NCBI GenBank assembly: GCA_963850195.1
Contig: CAWKKD010000009.1
Location: forward strand, 558,001-622,000
Direction of reading: 5' to 3'
Length of the DNA: 64,000 bases
Source of the DNA: Actinoallomurus sp963850195
Lineage (GTDB): Bacteria; Actinomycetota; Actinomycetes; Streptosporangiales; Streptosporangiaceae
In this document: positions 35,579 through 43,553 of the stretch, in pieces
Layout: each line of letters begins with the position of its first letter
Position numbering within the stretch: the first letter of the stretch is position 1
The notes under the pieces: generated by a model
What the model was told of the DNA's origin: nothing
Database searches by the model: none
Seen by the model: only the letters and a program-made list of their open reading frames with translations
Position numbers and translations under genes: made by a program

Positions 35579-36378
35579 ACCGAGCCGCGGTCCTCGGATC
35601 ACCGATCGGGCACTCGCTCTCACCGGTGCTGCACCGGGCGGCGTACGCCGAGCTCGGCCTCGACTGGTCCTACGAGGCCATCGAGTGCCGCGAGGACGAG
35701 CTCGGCGGCGTGCTCGACGGACCCTGGTCGGGGCTGTCCCTGACCATGCCGTTGAAGCGCGCCGTCCTGCCGCTGCTCGACGAGGCGTCCGAGCTCGCGC
35801 ACGCGGTCGGCGGGGCCAACACGGTCGTCTATGAGGACGGCCGCCGGCTCGGCTTCAACACCGACGTCTACGGCGTGGTCACCGCGCTCGCCGAGGTCGG
35901 CGTTCGCGCGCCCGGGTCCGCGGCGGTGCTGGGCGGCGGCGCGACCGCCTGCTCGGCCCTCGCCGCCCTCCGCGATCTCGGCCTGCCGAAGGCGACCGTG
36001 GTCGTACGGGAGCCGTCGCGCGCAGCCGAGGCGGTCGCCGCGGCCGGGCGGCTCGGCGTCGGCCCGGAGGTGCGCACCTTCGCCGACCCGTTCCCCGAGG
36101 CCGACCTGGTGATCTCCACGCTGCCCGCCGGCGCCGCCGACCCGTACGCGCGCACGATCGCGTCGGCGACCGGCGCGTTCCTCGACGTCGTCTACGCGCC
36201 GTGGCCCACGGCCGCGGCCGAGGCCGTACGCTCGGCCGGCGGCACGGTCGTCGGCGGCTTCGCCATGCTGCTGTTCCAGGCCGTCCGCCAGGTCGCGCTG
36301 ATGACCGGCCGCAAGGACGTACCCGTCGACGCCATGCGCGCCGCGGGCCTGGCCGAGATCGAGCGCCGGGCGGCCTGA
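35575..36378 (+). CDS. aroE: Shikimate dehydrogenase
   Basis: NADP-dependent reduction of 3-dehydroshikimate in the chorismate pathway, 267 aa. N-terminal SLSPVLHRAA (SxS shikimate contact), catalytic Lys61 in LTMPLKRA, Asn82 and catalytic Asp97 in GFNTDVYG; the Rossmann loop is VLGGGATACSALAALRDLG. The usual NVTxPxK is here SLTMPLK. GTG 35575 overlaps the mltG stop by GTGA. Confidence 0.94.
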   Translation: MNRAAVLGSPIGHSLSPVLHRAAYAELGLDWSYEAIECREDELGGVLDGPWSGLSLTMPLKRAVLPLLDEASELAHAVGGANTVVYEDGRRLGFNTDVYGVVTALAEVGVRAPGSAAVLGGGATACSALAALRDLGLPKATVVVREPSRAAEAVAAAGRLGVGPEVRTFADPFPEADLVISTLPAGAADPYARTIASATGAFLDVVYAPWPTAAAEAVRSAGGTVVGGFAMLLFQAVRQVALMTGRKDVPVDAMRAAGLAEIERRAA

Positions 36379-36407
36379 GGACGCTCGCCGTACAGCATGA
36401 TGGTCGG

Positions 36408-37253
36408 ATGCTCGCCGACGTCGTCCCGTACCTCCGCTGTCCCGTCTGCGCCGGTGACCTGGCCTGTGCCGGGCCCACGCTGCGGTGCGCGGAGGGTCAC
36501 GCGTTCGACGTCGCGCGGCAGGGGTACGCCGGCCTGCTCACCGGGAACGGCCACACCGGCACCGCCGACACCGCCGCCATGGTCGCCGCGCGCGCGGAGT
36601 TCCTGGACGGCGGGCACTTCGCCCCGTTGGCGGACCTGATCGCCGACCGCGCGGCCGAGCGAGCCCCGGAGACCGGCTGCGTGCTGGACGTCGGGGCGGG
36701 CACCGGCCACTACCTCGCGGCCGTCCTGGACCGGCTGCCGGGACGCCCCGGCGTCGCGCTGGACGTCTCCAAGCACGCCGTACGCCGCGCCGCGCGGGCC
36801 CACTCCCGCGTCGGCGCCCTGACCTGGGACGTCTGGCGCCCGTTGCCGCTGCGTACGGGCTCGGTGTCGGTGCTGCTGGACGTGTTCGCGCCGCGCAACG
36901 GCGCGGAGTTCCACCGGGTCCTGCGGCCGGACGGGGTCCTGATCGTGGTCACGCCGGCCGCCCATCACCAGACGGAGATCATCGAGGCGCTGGGGCTGCT
37001 CACGGTCGACGCGCGCAAGGCCGACCGGGTCGCCGACGCGCTGGGCGACCGTTTCACGCCCGCCGGCACCTGGCCGCTGGAGATCCCGCTGCGGCTCACG
37101 CGCGCCCAGCTGGCGTCACTCGTGGGGATGGGGCCGAGCGCGTGGCACACTGATCCGGAGACGCTCCGCGTCCGGATCGCGGCGCTGCCGGAGCCGACAA
37201 AGGTGACCGCGGCGTTCGAGGTCCGCGTTTTCGACGTGCGTCCCGAAAGCTGA
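36408..37253 (+). CDS. RlmA-type 23S rRNA (guanine-N1)-methyltransferase
   Basis: SAM-dependent methyltransferase of the RlmA(I)/RlmA(II, TlrB) family, 281 aa. The N-terminal zinc finger is visible as C11-P-V-C14...C27...H31, followed by FDVARQGYAGLL, the SAM loop VLDVGAGTGHY (about 90-100) and the DVFAPRN motif. Relatives methylate G745 or G748; TlrB confers tylosin resistance, so a macrolide link is possible but not shown. ATG 36408. Confidence 0.88.
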   Translation: MLADVVPYLRCPVCAGDLACAGPTLRCAEGHAFDVARQGYAGLLTGNGHTGTADTAAMVAARAEFLDGGHFAPLADLIADRAAERAPETGCVLDVGAGTGHYLAAVLDRLPGRPGVALDVSKHAVRRAARAHSRVGALTWDVWRPLPLRTGSVSVLLDVFAPRNGAEFHRVLRPDGVLIVVTPAAHHQTEIIEALGLLTVDARKADRVADALGDRFTPAGTWPLEIPLRLTRAQLASLVGMGPSAWHTDPETLRVRIAALPEPTKVTAAFEVRVFDVRPES

Positions 37254-37424
37254 TACCTTTAACCGTTGACTGGCCTGGCGTTCACGCGCCGGGCGCTCAA
37301 GCGGAGGTCACCTCCCACCTGATCGGCCGCGCTCCCTCGGGAGCCGCCAGGCTGATGGGTTCCGGTCAGGCGCACGTTACGTGCGCCCACCTCGTCGGCT
37401 CTGCCGTCGAGGTGTCCGGTGGTG

Positions 37425-37453
37425 GCCCCGCATGTGAGCCGTGCGGGGCTTTT
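37425..37453 (+). terminator. Attenuator-like terminator upstream of infC
   Basis: An 8-bp stem, GCCCCGCA (37425-37432) with TGCGGGGC (37442-37449), then TTTTC. It lies 58 bases before the infC start and has no gene directly upstream to end, so premature termination is a reasonable reading. Confidence 0.7.
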
Positions 37454-37500
37454 CGTATGAAGGGCCCGGGGTACGGCCGGTCGTGACAGTTCGGAACCCC

Positions 37501-37508
37501 AAGGAGGT
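37501..37508 (+). promoter_or_regulatory. Perfect Shine-Dalgarno for AUC-initiated infC
   Basis: AAGGAGGT, fully complementary to the 16S rRNA 3' end, three bases before the ATC start. It decides the start of infC. Confidence 0.85.
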
Positions 37509-37511
37509 CCC

Positions 37512-38102
37512 ATCAGCGCCGAACCGCGTATCAACGAGCGCATTCGCGTGCCAGAGGTCCGGCTCGTCGGCCCGAACGGCGAACAGGTCGGCATCGTTCC
37601 CATCGCCAAGGCACTTGACCTTGCCCGGGAGTCCGATCTTGACCTTGTCGAGGTCGCCCCGACCGCGCGGCCGCCCGTGGCCAAGCTCATGGACTACGGC
37701 AAGTTCAAGTACGAGTCCGCGATGAAGGCCCGCGATGCGCGACGTAACCAGGCGCACACGGTCATCAAGGAGATCAAACTCCGGCCGAAGATCGATCCGC
37801 ACGACTACGGCACCAAGAAGGGCCACGTCGAGCGGTTCCTCAAGGCAGGTGACAAGGTCAAGGTAACGATCATGTTCCGTGGCCGCGAGCAGTCCCGGCC
37901 GGAGCTGGGGTTCCGGTTGTTGCAGCGGCTGGCGGAGGACGTTGATGATCTCGGCTTCGTCGAGTCCCGTCCGAAGCAGGACGGCCGCAACATGATCATG
38001 GTGCTCGGGCCGCACAAGAAAAAGAGCGAGGCCAAGGCCGAGCAGTCGCGCGCGACGGGCAGCCGCTTGCGGCGGCAGGAGGAGAACGAGTCCCCGGCCT
38101 GA
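37512..38102 (+). CDS. infC: Translation initiation factor IF-3 with AUC start codon
   Basis: IF3 binds the 30S subunit and checks start codons, 196 aa. The conserved N-terminal EPRINERIRVPEVRL must begin upstream of the first standard start codon (GTG 37548). The frame upstream contains no ATG, GTG or TTG back to the stop at 37458. A perfect AAGGAGGT sits at 37501-37508, three bases before ATC 37512, so AUC is the start. Rare AUU/AUC starts are a known feature of infC that lets IF3 repress its own synthesis. The linker and the C-terminal domain (KVKVTIMFRGREQSRPELG) are intact. Confidence 0.93.
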   Translation: MSAEPRINERIRVPEVRLVGPNGEQVGIVPIAKALDLARESDLDLVEVAPTARPPVAKLMDYGKFKYESAMKARDARRNQAHTVIKEIKLRPKIDPHDYGTKKGHVERFLKAGDKVKVTIMFRGREQSRPELGFRLLQRLAEDVDDLGFVESRPKQDGRNMIMVLGPHKKKSEAKAEQSRATGSRLRRQEENESPA

Positions 38103-38123
38103 CGGGGACCGCTCTTCCGCCGC

Positions 38124-38148
38124 GACCCTGCTCGGTGAGCGGGGTCGT
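38124..38148 (+). terminator. Hairpin between infC and rpmI
   Basis: An 11-bp stem (38124-38134 with 38138-38148, one G-U) around the loop GGT, 21 bases past infC. No U-run, so it may be a partial terminator or a processing site within the operon. Confidence 0.45.
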
Positions 38149-38256
38149 CTCGCGATGAGGTACGCACACCGCGCCGTGACAGGCGTGCCGTATCCCCCTT
38201 CGGGGAGTGTCGGCATGCCCGGACCGCGGCGCACGGACTAGGGAGACGTCGGCACC

Positions 38257-38451
38257 ATGCCGAAGATGAAGACGCACAGCGGTGCCAAGAAGCGGTTTCG
38301 CGTAACCGGCACCGGCAAGGTGCTGCGCCGCCGCGCCAACCGCAACCACCTGCTCGAGCACAAGCCGACCAAGCGCACCCGCCGGCTTGACGGTGACGTC
38401 GTGATCGCCAAGAGCGACGAGAAGAAGATCAAGAAGCTGCTCGGCAAGTAA
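38257..38451 (+). CDS. rpmI: 50S ribosomal protein L35
   Basis: A 64-aa basic protein, full length. The signature MPKMKTHSGAKKRFRVTGTGK is followed by the KVLRRRANRNHLLEHK motif. Second gene of infC-rpmI-rplT. Confidence 0.97.
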   Translation: MPKMKTHSGAKKRFRVTGTGKVLRRRANRNHLLEHKPTKRTRRLDGDVVIAKSDEKKIKKLLGK

Positions 38452-38570
38452 TCCTGCCCGGCATGACACCATTGCCGGGCTACGGCGTCCTCACCAGGAC
38501 GCCGGCAGCCCCGTAAGTCGTACGACCGGCCGGAGCCAAGGGCACCGGCCCCCACGAGGGAGTTCAAAAC

Positions 38571-38948
38571 GTGGCACGCGTGAAGAGGGCGGTCAACGCC
38601 GCCAAGAAGCGCCGGGTCGTCCTCGAGCGGGCGAGTGGCTACCGTGGCCAGCGGTCACGGCTGTACCGCAAGGCCAAGGAGCAGCAGCTCCACTCGATGA
38701 CGTACGCCTTCCGCGACCGGAAGGACCGTAAGGGTCAGTTCCGCCGCCTGTGGATCCAGCGGATCAACGCGGCGGCCCGTGCCAACGGGATGACCTACAA
38801 CCGCTTCATCCAGGGCCTGCGCGAGGCCGGCGTCGACGTCGACCGCCGCATGCTCGCGGAGCTCGCGGTGAGTGACGCCGCGGCGTTCACGGTTCTCGTC
38901 GAGACGGCCAAGAAGGCGTTGCCCGCCGAGGGCAACGCCGCAGCCTGA
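38571..38948 (+). CDS. rplT: 50S ribosomal protein L20
   Basis: A 125-aa basic protein with MARVKRAVNAAKKRR, ASGYRGQRSRLYRKAKEQ, the RDRKDRKGQFRRLWIQRINAA segment (in part) and FIQGLREAGVDVDRRMLAELA. GTG 38571 has GAGGGAG upstream. L20 often represses its own operon through the leader RNA. Confidence 0.97.
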   Translation: MARVKRAVNAAKKRRVVLERASGYRGQRSRLYRKAKEQQLHSMTYAFRDRKDRKGQFRRLWIQRINAAARANGMTYNRFIQGLREAGVDVDRRMLAELAVSDAAAFTVLVETAKKALPAEGNAAA

Positions 38949-38955
38949 CGCGCAG

Positions 38956-39771
38956 ATGGCGGGCCGCGAGCTGACTTCCACTCGGTCTCCGCGGGTGAAG
39001 GCGGCTCGGCGGCTTGCCAAGCGCGCGTTCCGGCGCCGAGAGCACCGGTTCCTCGCCGAGGGACCCCAAGCCGTACGCGAGGCTCTGGCGCTGACCGGGG
39101 TCCTGTGCGAGCTGTTCACCACGGCCGAGGCCGAGAGCCGCCACCAGGACCTGGTCACCCGGGCGGAGAAGTCCGGAATCCCGACCCTGCGTGTGAGCGG
39201 CGAGGTCATGGCCGAACTCGCCCAGACCGTCACACCGCAGGGCCTCCTGGCGGTGTGCGAGTTCATCGACGTCTCACTCGAGTCGGTGCTCGACCCGGCA
39301 CCCCGCCTGGTCACGGTGCTGGCCCACGTACGCGACCCCGGTAACGCCGGCACGGTCCTGCGGACCGCCGACGCCGCCGGGTCCGACGCGGTGATCTTCA
39401 CCGACGCCTCCGTCGACCCGTACAACGGCAAATGCGTCCGCGCCTCGGCCGGCAGCATCTTCCACCCGCCGGTCGTCGTCGGACCCCGGTTCGACACGGT
39501 CATCCCGGCCCTGAAGAACGCGGGCCTGACCATCATCGCCGCCGACGGCGCGGGGGAGCGATCCCTGGACACCGCCCTCGACGCGGGACGGCTCGACGGC
39601 CCCACGGCCTGGGTGTTCGGCAACGAGGCCTGGGGCCTCCCAGAGGAAATCCTGTCCGCCGTCGACGAGGTCGTCCGCGTCCCCATCTACGGCGGCGCCG
39701 AAAGCCTGAACCTCGCCACCGCCGCCGCCGTCTGCCTCTACACCTCGGCCCGAGCCCAACGCGCTCACTGA
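38956..39771 (+). CDS. TrmH/SpoU-family RNA 2'-O-ribose methyltransferase
   Basis: A 271-aa SPOUT methyltransferase with an N-terminal RNA-binding domain (SPRVKAARRL, FLAEGPQAVREAL) and the C-terminal knot: DPGNAGTVLRTADAAG, FGNEAWGLPEE and PIYGGAESLNLATAAAVCLY. Its usual target is 23S rRNA (TsnR or RlmB relatives), but the exact nucleotide is unknown. Follows rplT by seven bases, as is common in actinobacteria. Confidence 0.92.
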   Translation: MAGRELTSTRSPRVKAARRLAKRAFRRREHRFLAEGPQAVREALALTGVLCELFTTAEAESRHQDLVTRAEKSGIPTLRVSGEVMAELAQTVTPQGLLAVCEFIDVSLESVLDPAPRLVTVLAHVRDPGNAGTVLRTADAAGSDAVIFTDASVDPYNGKCVRASAGSIFHPPVVVGPRFDTVIPALKNAGLTIIAADGAGERSLDTALDAGRLDGPTAWVFGNEAWGLPEEILSAVDEVVRVPIYGGAESLNLATAAAVCLYTSARAQRAH

Positions 39772-39896
39772 CCACTCGCTCTCAGCAGGCACGCGACTCT
39801 GAGTCGGACTGCGGCTCGCGGACCGAGTTCTGGTCGGCGAGCCTGCCCGCCCGACACAACCCGATCTCCAGCGGCATGCGCCGTACGACCGCGGGG
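39772..39896. other. Spacer at the edge of the accessory block
   Basis: 125 bases between two convergent genes. Apart from a few short inverted words (CGACTCTGAGTCGGACTGCGG), no terminator, RNA gene or repeat stands out. Confidence 0.3.
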
Positions 39897-40202
39897 TCAG
39901 CGGGCGGGGAGGAGGCGTACGGTGAAGTGGTCGTCGGTGGTCTGCTCCATCAGGACCTTCGGGGGACGGCCGTTGGGCCAGGGGGCGAGGCCGTTGAGGC
40001 GGAGCCAGCGGCCGATCTGGGCGCTGCGCAGTTCGCGGCAGGTGCGCCAGAAGGACGGCGACAGGGCCACGACGATCTCGCCCTGGCCGGTGAGTTCCAG
40101 GACCACGCGAGGCCGATCCGGGTCGAAGAAACGATCCCGATCGTGCTCGCCGATCTTGAATCCGTAGCCGCCACTGCCATTGCTCCACGCCGTCACGTAC
40201 AT
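39897..40202 (-). CDS. Small hypothetical protein
   Basis: A 101-aa soluble protein starting MYVTAWSNGSGGYGFKIG, which resembles a small family found in several phyla with no assigned function. It is Trp/Arg-rich with a compact alpha/beta feel: VVLELTGQGEIVVALSPSFW then RLNGLAPWPNGRPP. ATG 40202 is preferred because GGAGGT lies eight bases upstream; a longer reading adds a basic, unconserved extension. Divergent from the next gene. Confidence 0.65.
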   Translation of the reverse strand: MYVTAWSNGSGGYGFKIGEHDRDRFFDPDRPRVVLELTGQGEIVVALSPSFWRTCRELRSAQIGRWLRLNGLAPWPNGRPPKVLMEQTTDDHFTVRLLPAR

Positions 40203-40307
40203 GGACGTCACCTCCAGGTCGAGAAGAAGACGCGGGTGACGGCCGGGCGGTTGGCATCTTCGGGGAGGAAATGGAACCTCGCGTACGGGTGATTCGTCCA
40301 AGCCGAC

Positions 40308-41018
40308 GTGATCGCGGTACTCAGTGCGCCGGGCGAGGGGACGTTCGCGTCCGGAACGGGGGCATTGATCGCGATCGTGCCGCTCGGGTTCTTCGTGCTC
40401 TTCGCCGCGTTCGTCGTGGGGATGGTCCTGCTGTTGGTCAGGGTCGCGCGCCGCGAGCGGGTGCGGCGTGAGGAGTTGTGGGCGTACGCGGTGCAGTACG
40501 GCTGGCGGCCACCGCCGATGGGCGCGCCGCTGCCCAGGCCGGTGGAGGAGGCCGCGCGTTCGCGGCGGTCCGAACTGGTGCTAGGCACCCGCTCCCAGGG
40601 GTTCGACCTGTGGCTGGTGTGGCACCACTGGACCGAGACCAGGAGAACCGGCGACTCGTCCGGTCCGGGCGGCCAGACGACCCACCACACGACCCACAAC
40701 CTGACCCGCTACTTCCTGCGGCCCGGCTGGGCCTACCCGGACGTCGACCTCAGCAGGCGTACGAAGATCGGTGGGGCGCTGATGCCCGTACGGGGTGTCG
40801 GCACAGGGGACGCAGAGTTCGACCGCAAGTTCCTGGTTCGCGGCGCGGAAGGGCTCGTCCTGCCACCGGCCCTGCGCGAGGCGATGATCGCCGGGCACCT
40901 CCCGACCTGGGAGATCTCCGCAGGCATCCTGATCACCAGCTACCACGACACGCCCGAGATCGAGAACCTTCAGTACCGTGCGGACGCGATCGTCCGCATC
41001 GTCCACATGCTCGGTTAG
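40308..41018 (+). CDS. Hypothetical single-span membrane protein
   Basis: A 236-aa protein with a strong TM helix (ALIAIVPLGFFVLFAAFVVGMVLLLV, about 20-44) in two parts of under 20 residues each, then a basic stretch and a cytoplasmic domain with HHWTETRR, THHTTHNL and a C-terminal EISAGILITSYHDTPEIEN. No named domain recognised. The THHTTH motif could bind metal, but this is speculation. Its stop overlaps the stop of the convergent TSUP gene. Confidence 0.65.
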   Translation: MIAVLSAPGEGTFASGTGALIAIVPLGFFVLFAAFVVGMVLLLVRVARRERVRREELWAYAVQYGWRPPPMGAPLPRPVEEAARSRRSELVLGTRSQGFDLWLVWHHWTETRRTGDSSGPGGQTTHHTTHNLTRYFLRPGWAYPDVDLSRRTKIGGALMPVRGVGTGDAEFDRKFLVRGAEGLVLPPALREAMIAGHLPTWEISAGILITSYHDTPEIENLQYRADAIVRIVHMLG

Positions 41019-41770
41019 CGCAGCGCGAGGGCCACCGCGACGCCGATGCCGAACGTCACGATGACGGTGCGCAGGACGGTGGGGGACAGCAGCCGGGCCA
41101 CGCGGGCGCCGAGGAAGCCGCCCACCAGGCTGGCCGCGGCCATAACCGCGACGGCGGGCCAGCGCACCGGGCCGAAGAGCGCGAACGCCGCGAAGGCCAC
41201 CGTATTGATGACCAGGGACAGGACGGCGCGTACGGCGTTCACGCGTTGCAGGTGGTCGTGCACGAACACGCCGAGGATGCCGAGCAGCATGACGCCGAGC
41301 CCGGCGCCGAAGTAGGCGCCGTACACGCCGCCGAGCAGGATCCCGCCGTGCAGGAGGAGCCGATGGCTGCCGCCTGACATGCGTTCCGACGCGGTGAGCT
41401 TGGACTTCAGCCACGGCTGCAGGGCGAGCAGCAGGCTCGCGACCGCGATCAGGATCGGTACGAGCGCGTCGAACACCCCGCCCGGCGTGATCAGCAGGAG
41501 CAGGCAGCCGATCACGGCCCCGATGACGCTGGTCACGCTGAAGGCGATGGAGCGTCCGCGCTGGCCGGCGAGTTCGGCGCGGTAGCCGACGGCGCCGCCG
41601 ATGTAGCCGGGCCACAGCGCCACCGTGTTGGTGACGTTGGCGGACACGGTCGGGTAGCCGACGGCGAGCAGGGCGGGGAAGGAGATCAGAGAGCCGCCCC
41701 CGGCGATCGCGTTGACGACGCCCGCGGCCACACCCGCCCCCGCGAGAAGGCCGGCCTCAGGAAGGTTCAC
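41015..41770 (-). CDS. TSUP family (TauE/SafE) anion permease
   Basis: A 251-aa membrane protein with about eight hydrophobic segments and the two TSUP repeats: GAGVAAGVVNAIAGGGSLISFP (in part) near the N-terminus and GGVYGAYFGAGLGVMLL in the second half. Family members export or import sulfite, sulfonates or other organic anions. GTG 41770 starts four bases before the downstream boundary of the Ggt stop, so it may belong to the Ggt-ABC transcript. Substrate not determinable. Confidence 0.88.
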   Translation of the reverse strand: MNLPEAGLLAGAGVAAGVVNAIAGGGSLISFPALLAVGYPTVSANVTNTVALWPGYIGGAVGYRAELAGQRGRSIAFSVTSVIGAVIGCLLLLITPGGVFDALVPILIAVASLLLALQPWLKSKLTASERMSGGSHRLLLHGGILLGGVYGAYFGAGLGVMLLGILGVFVHDHLQRVNAVRAVLSLVINTVAFAAFALFGPVRWPAVAVMAAASLVGGFLGARVARLLSPTVLRTVIVTFGIGVAVALALR

Positions 41771-41773
41771 GCG

Positions 41774-43552
41774 TCACCGTCCGACCGCGTAGCCCTGGAC
41801 GCCGCGCGGGTTCGCCGCGGCGCGCAGGAAACCGGGCGCCTCGCCGTCGCGGGCGACCGCGCTGAGGCGGCCGAGGGTCCACGGACCCTGGACGTCCACG
41901 ACGTGCCCGCGCCGGCCGAGCTCCTCGACCACCGCGGGGTCGAGCCGGTCCTCGACGAGCAGGACGCCGGGCTGTGCTCCGCGGGGAAAGAACGAGCTGG
42001 GGAAGTGCGCCGAATGGTGCATGGGCGCGTCGATGGCCTCCTGGAGGTTCAGCCCGCCGTGGACGAGCGACAGGAAGAACTGCACGCTCCACTGGTCCTG
42101 CTGGTCACCGCCCGGCGTGCCGAACGCCAGCCACGGCCGCCCGTCGCGCAGCGCCATCGACGGCGACAGCGTCGTACGTGGCCGTGTGCGGGGGCGCAAT
42201 GAGGCGGGCAGGCCGGGCTCCAGCCAGAACATCTGCGCCCGCGTACCCAGGCAGAAGCCCAGCTCGGGAATGATCGGGGAGCTCTGCAGCCAGCCGCCGC
42301 TCGGCGTCGCCGACACGAGGTTGCCGTGCCGGTCGGCGACGTCGAGGTGGCAGGTGTCGCCGCTGGCCCGCCCGTCGGTGCGTACGGTCGGCTCGCCGGC
42401 GCCCTCGGCCGCGGGGACACCCGGCGCGGACGGCGTGGACAGCACGGGCGAGCGCCCGTCAGGGGAGCCCGGCCGCAGCTCGTGGCTCGCCGTGTCACCG
42501 ATCAGCGCACGGCGCGCGGCGTTGTAGTCCGCGCCGAGCAGCGTCTCCATCGGCACATCGGTGGCGTTCGGGTCGCCGTACCAGGCCTCGCGGTCGGCGA
42601 AGGCCAACTTGGCGGCCTCGGTGACGGCGTGGACGTAGTCGGCGGACAGATGCCCGGCGGCGTCCAGGTCGAGGCCGGACAGCAGCGCGAGCTGCTGCAG
42701 GAAGACGGGGCCCTGGCCCCACGGGCCGGTCTTGAGCACGGTGTGGCCGCGGTAGTCGAAGCCGATCGGGTCCTCGGTCGTGGCCGACCACGCGGCGAGG
42801 TCGTCACCGGTCAGCAGCCCGCCGTGGACGCGGCCCGAGGTGTCGCGCCAGGCGGTCTCCGCGCAGAATCGCGCGATCGCCTCGGCCACGAAGCCGCGGT
42901 ACCAGAGGTCGCGCGCCGCGGTGATCCGCGCCTCGCGGCCCGATACCGTGCGCGTCTCGTCCACGATGCGGCGGTACGTCGCGGCCAGGACCGGGCTGGT
43001 GAACCGCGACCCGACGGCGGGTACGGCGCCGTCGCGCAGCCAGACCTCGGCGGAGGTGGGCCAGTCCTCGTTGAACATCCGCTGGACCGTTCCGATCGTG
43101 CCCGCGATGCGGTCGAGGACGGGGAACCCGCCCTCGGCGTACGCGATGGCCGGCGCCAGGACGTCCTCCACCGACCAGGTGCCCCAGCGTTCGAGCATCA
43201 GCATCCAGGCGTCGAACGCCCCCGGTACGGTCGCGGCCAGCAGCCCGGTCCCGGGTACGAGGTCCAGGCCGAGGCCGGTGTAGTGCTCGATCGTGGCGCC
43301 GCCCGGCGCGGTTCCCTGCCCGCAGACCGTCGAGGCGCGTCCGTCGTCCTCGCTCCAGACCAGGATGGGCACCTCGCCGCCCGGCCCGTTCAGGTGCGGC
43401 TCGACGACCTGGAGAACGAACCCGGCGGTGACCGCGGCGTCGAACGCGTTGCCGCCGCGCTCGAGCACGCTCATCCCGGCGGCGGAGGCGAGCCAGTGAG
43501 TGCTCGCGACCATGCCGAAGTCACCGGTCAGCTCGGGGCGGGTTGTGAACAC
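41774..43552 (-). CDS. Gamma-glutamyltransferase family protein, no signal peptide
   Basis: Ntn hydrolase of the Ggt family, 592 aa, normally self-cleaved into two subunits. N-terminal domain: MVASTHWLASAAGMSVLERGGNAFDAAV, GGEVPILVW, PGTGLLAATVPGAFDAW and KTGPWGQGP. The nucleophile is probably Thr400 in GDTCHLDVAD, with the HGNLVSATPSGG and FGTPGGDQQDQW loops of the small subunit. There is no signal peptide, unlike secreted Ggt of E. coli, so it should act in the cytoplasm on imported gamma-glutamyl compounds or related amides. GTG 43552 is one base from the preceding ABC gene stop. Confidence 0.88.
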   Translation of the reverse strand: MFTTRPELTGDFGMVASTHWLASAAGMSVLERGGNAFDAAVTAGFVLQVVEPHLNGPGGEVPILVWSEDDGRASTVCGQGTAPGGATIEHYTGLGLDLVPGTGLLAATVPGAFDAWMLMLERWGTWSVEDVLAPAIAYAEGGFPVLDRIAGTIGTVQRMFNEDWPTSAEVWLRDGAVPAVGSRFTSPVLAATYRRIVDETRTVSGREARITAARDLWYRGFVAEAIARFCAETAWRDTSGRVHGGLLTGDDLAAWSATTEDPIGFDYRGHTVLKTGPWGQGPVFLQQLALLSGLDLDAAGHLSADYVHAVTEAAKLAFADREAWYGDPNATDVPMETLLGADYNAARRALIGDTASHELRPGSPDGRSPVLSTPSAPGVPAAEGAGEPTVRTDGRASGDTCHLDVADRHGNLVSATPSGGWLQSSPIIPELGFCLGTRAQMFWLEPGLPASLRPRTRPRTTLSPSMALRDGRPWLAFGTPGGDQQDQWSVQFFLSLVHGGLNLQEAIDAPMHHSAHFPSSFFPRGAQPGVLLVEDRLDPAVVEELGRRGHVVDVQGPWTLGRLSAVARDGEAPGFLRAAANPRGVQGYAVGR

Positions 43553-43553
43553 G

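Larger units (their letters stand above)
37254..37511 (+). promoter_or_regulatory. Structured infC leader
   Basis: The 258 bases before infC hold several hairpins in order: GCTCCC/GGGAGC near 37331-37344, GCGCACG/CGTGCGC with a TTA loop (37370-37386), then the terminator at 37425-37453. A TTGACT at 37266-37271 might be a minus-35 element. This resembles attenuation leaders before IF3-L35-L20 operons, though I could not match it to a known RNA family. Confidence 0.55.

Noticed and set aside
37548..38102. infC starting at GTG 37548
   Set aside because: It would delete the conserved INERIR part of IF3, and GTG 37548 lacks a Shine-Dalgarno at the right distance, while ATC 37512 has a perfect one.
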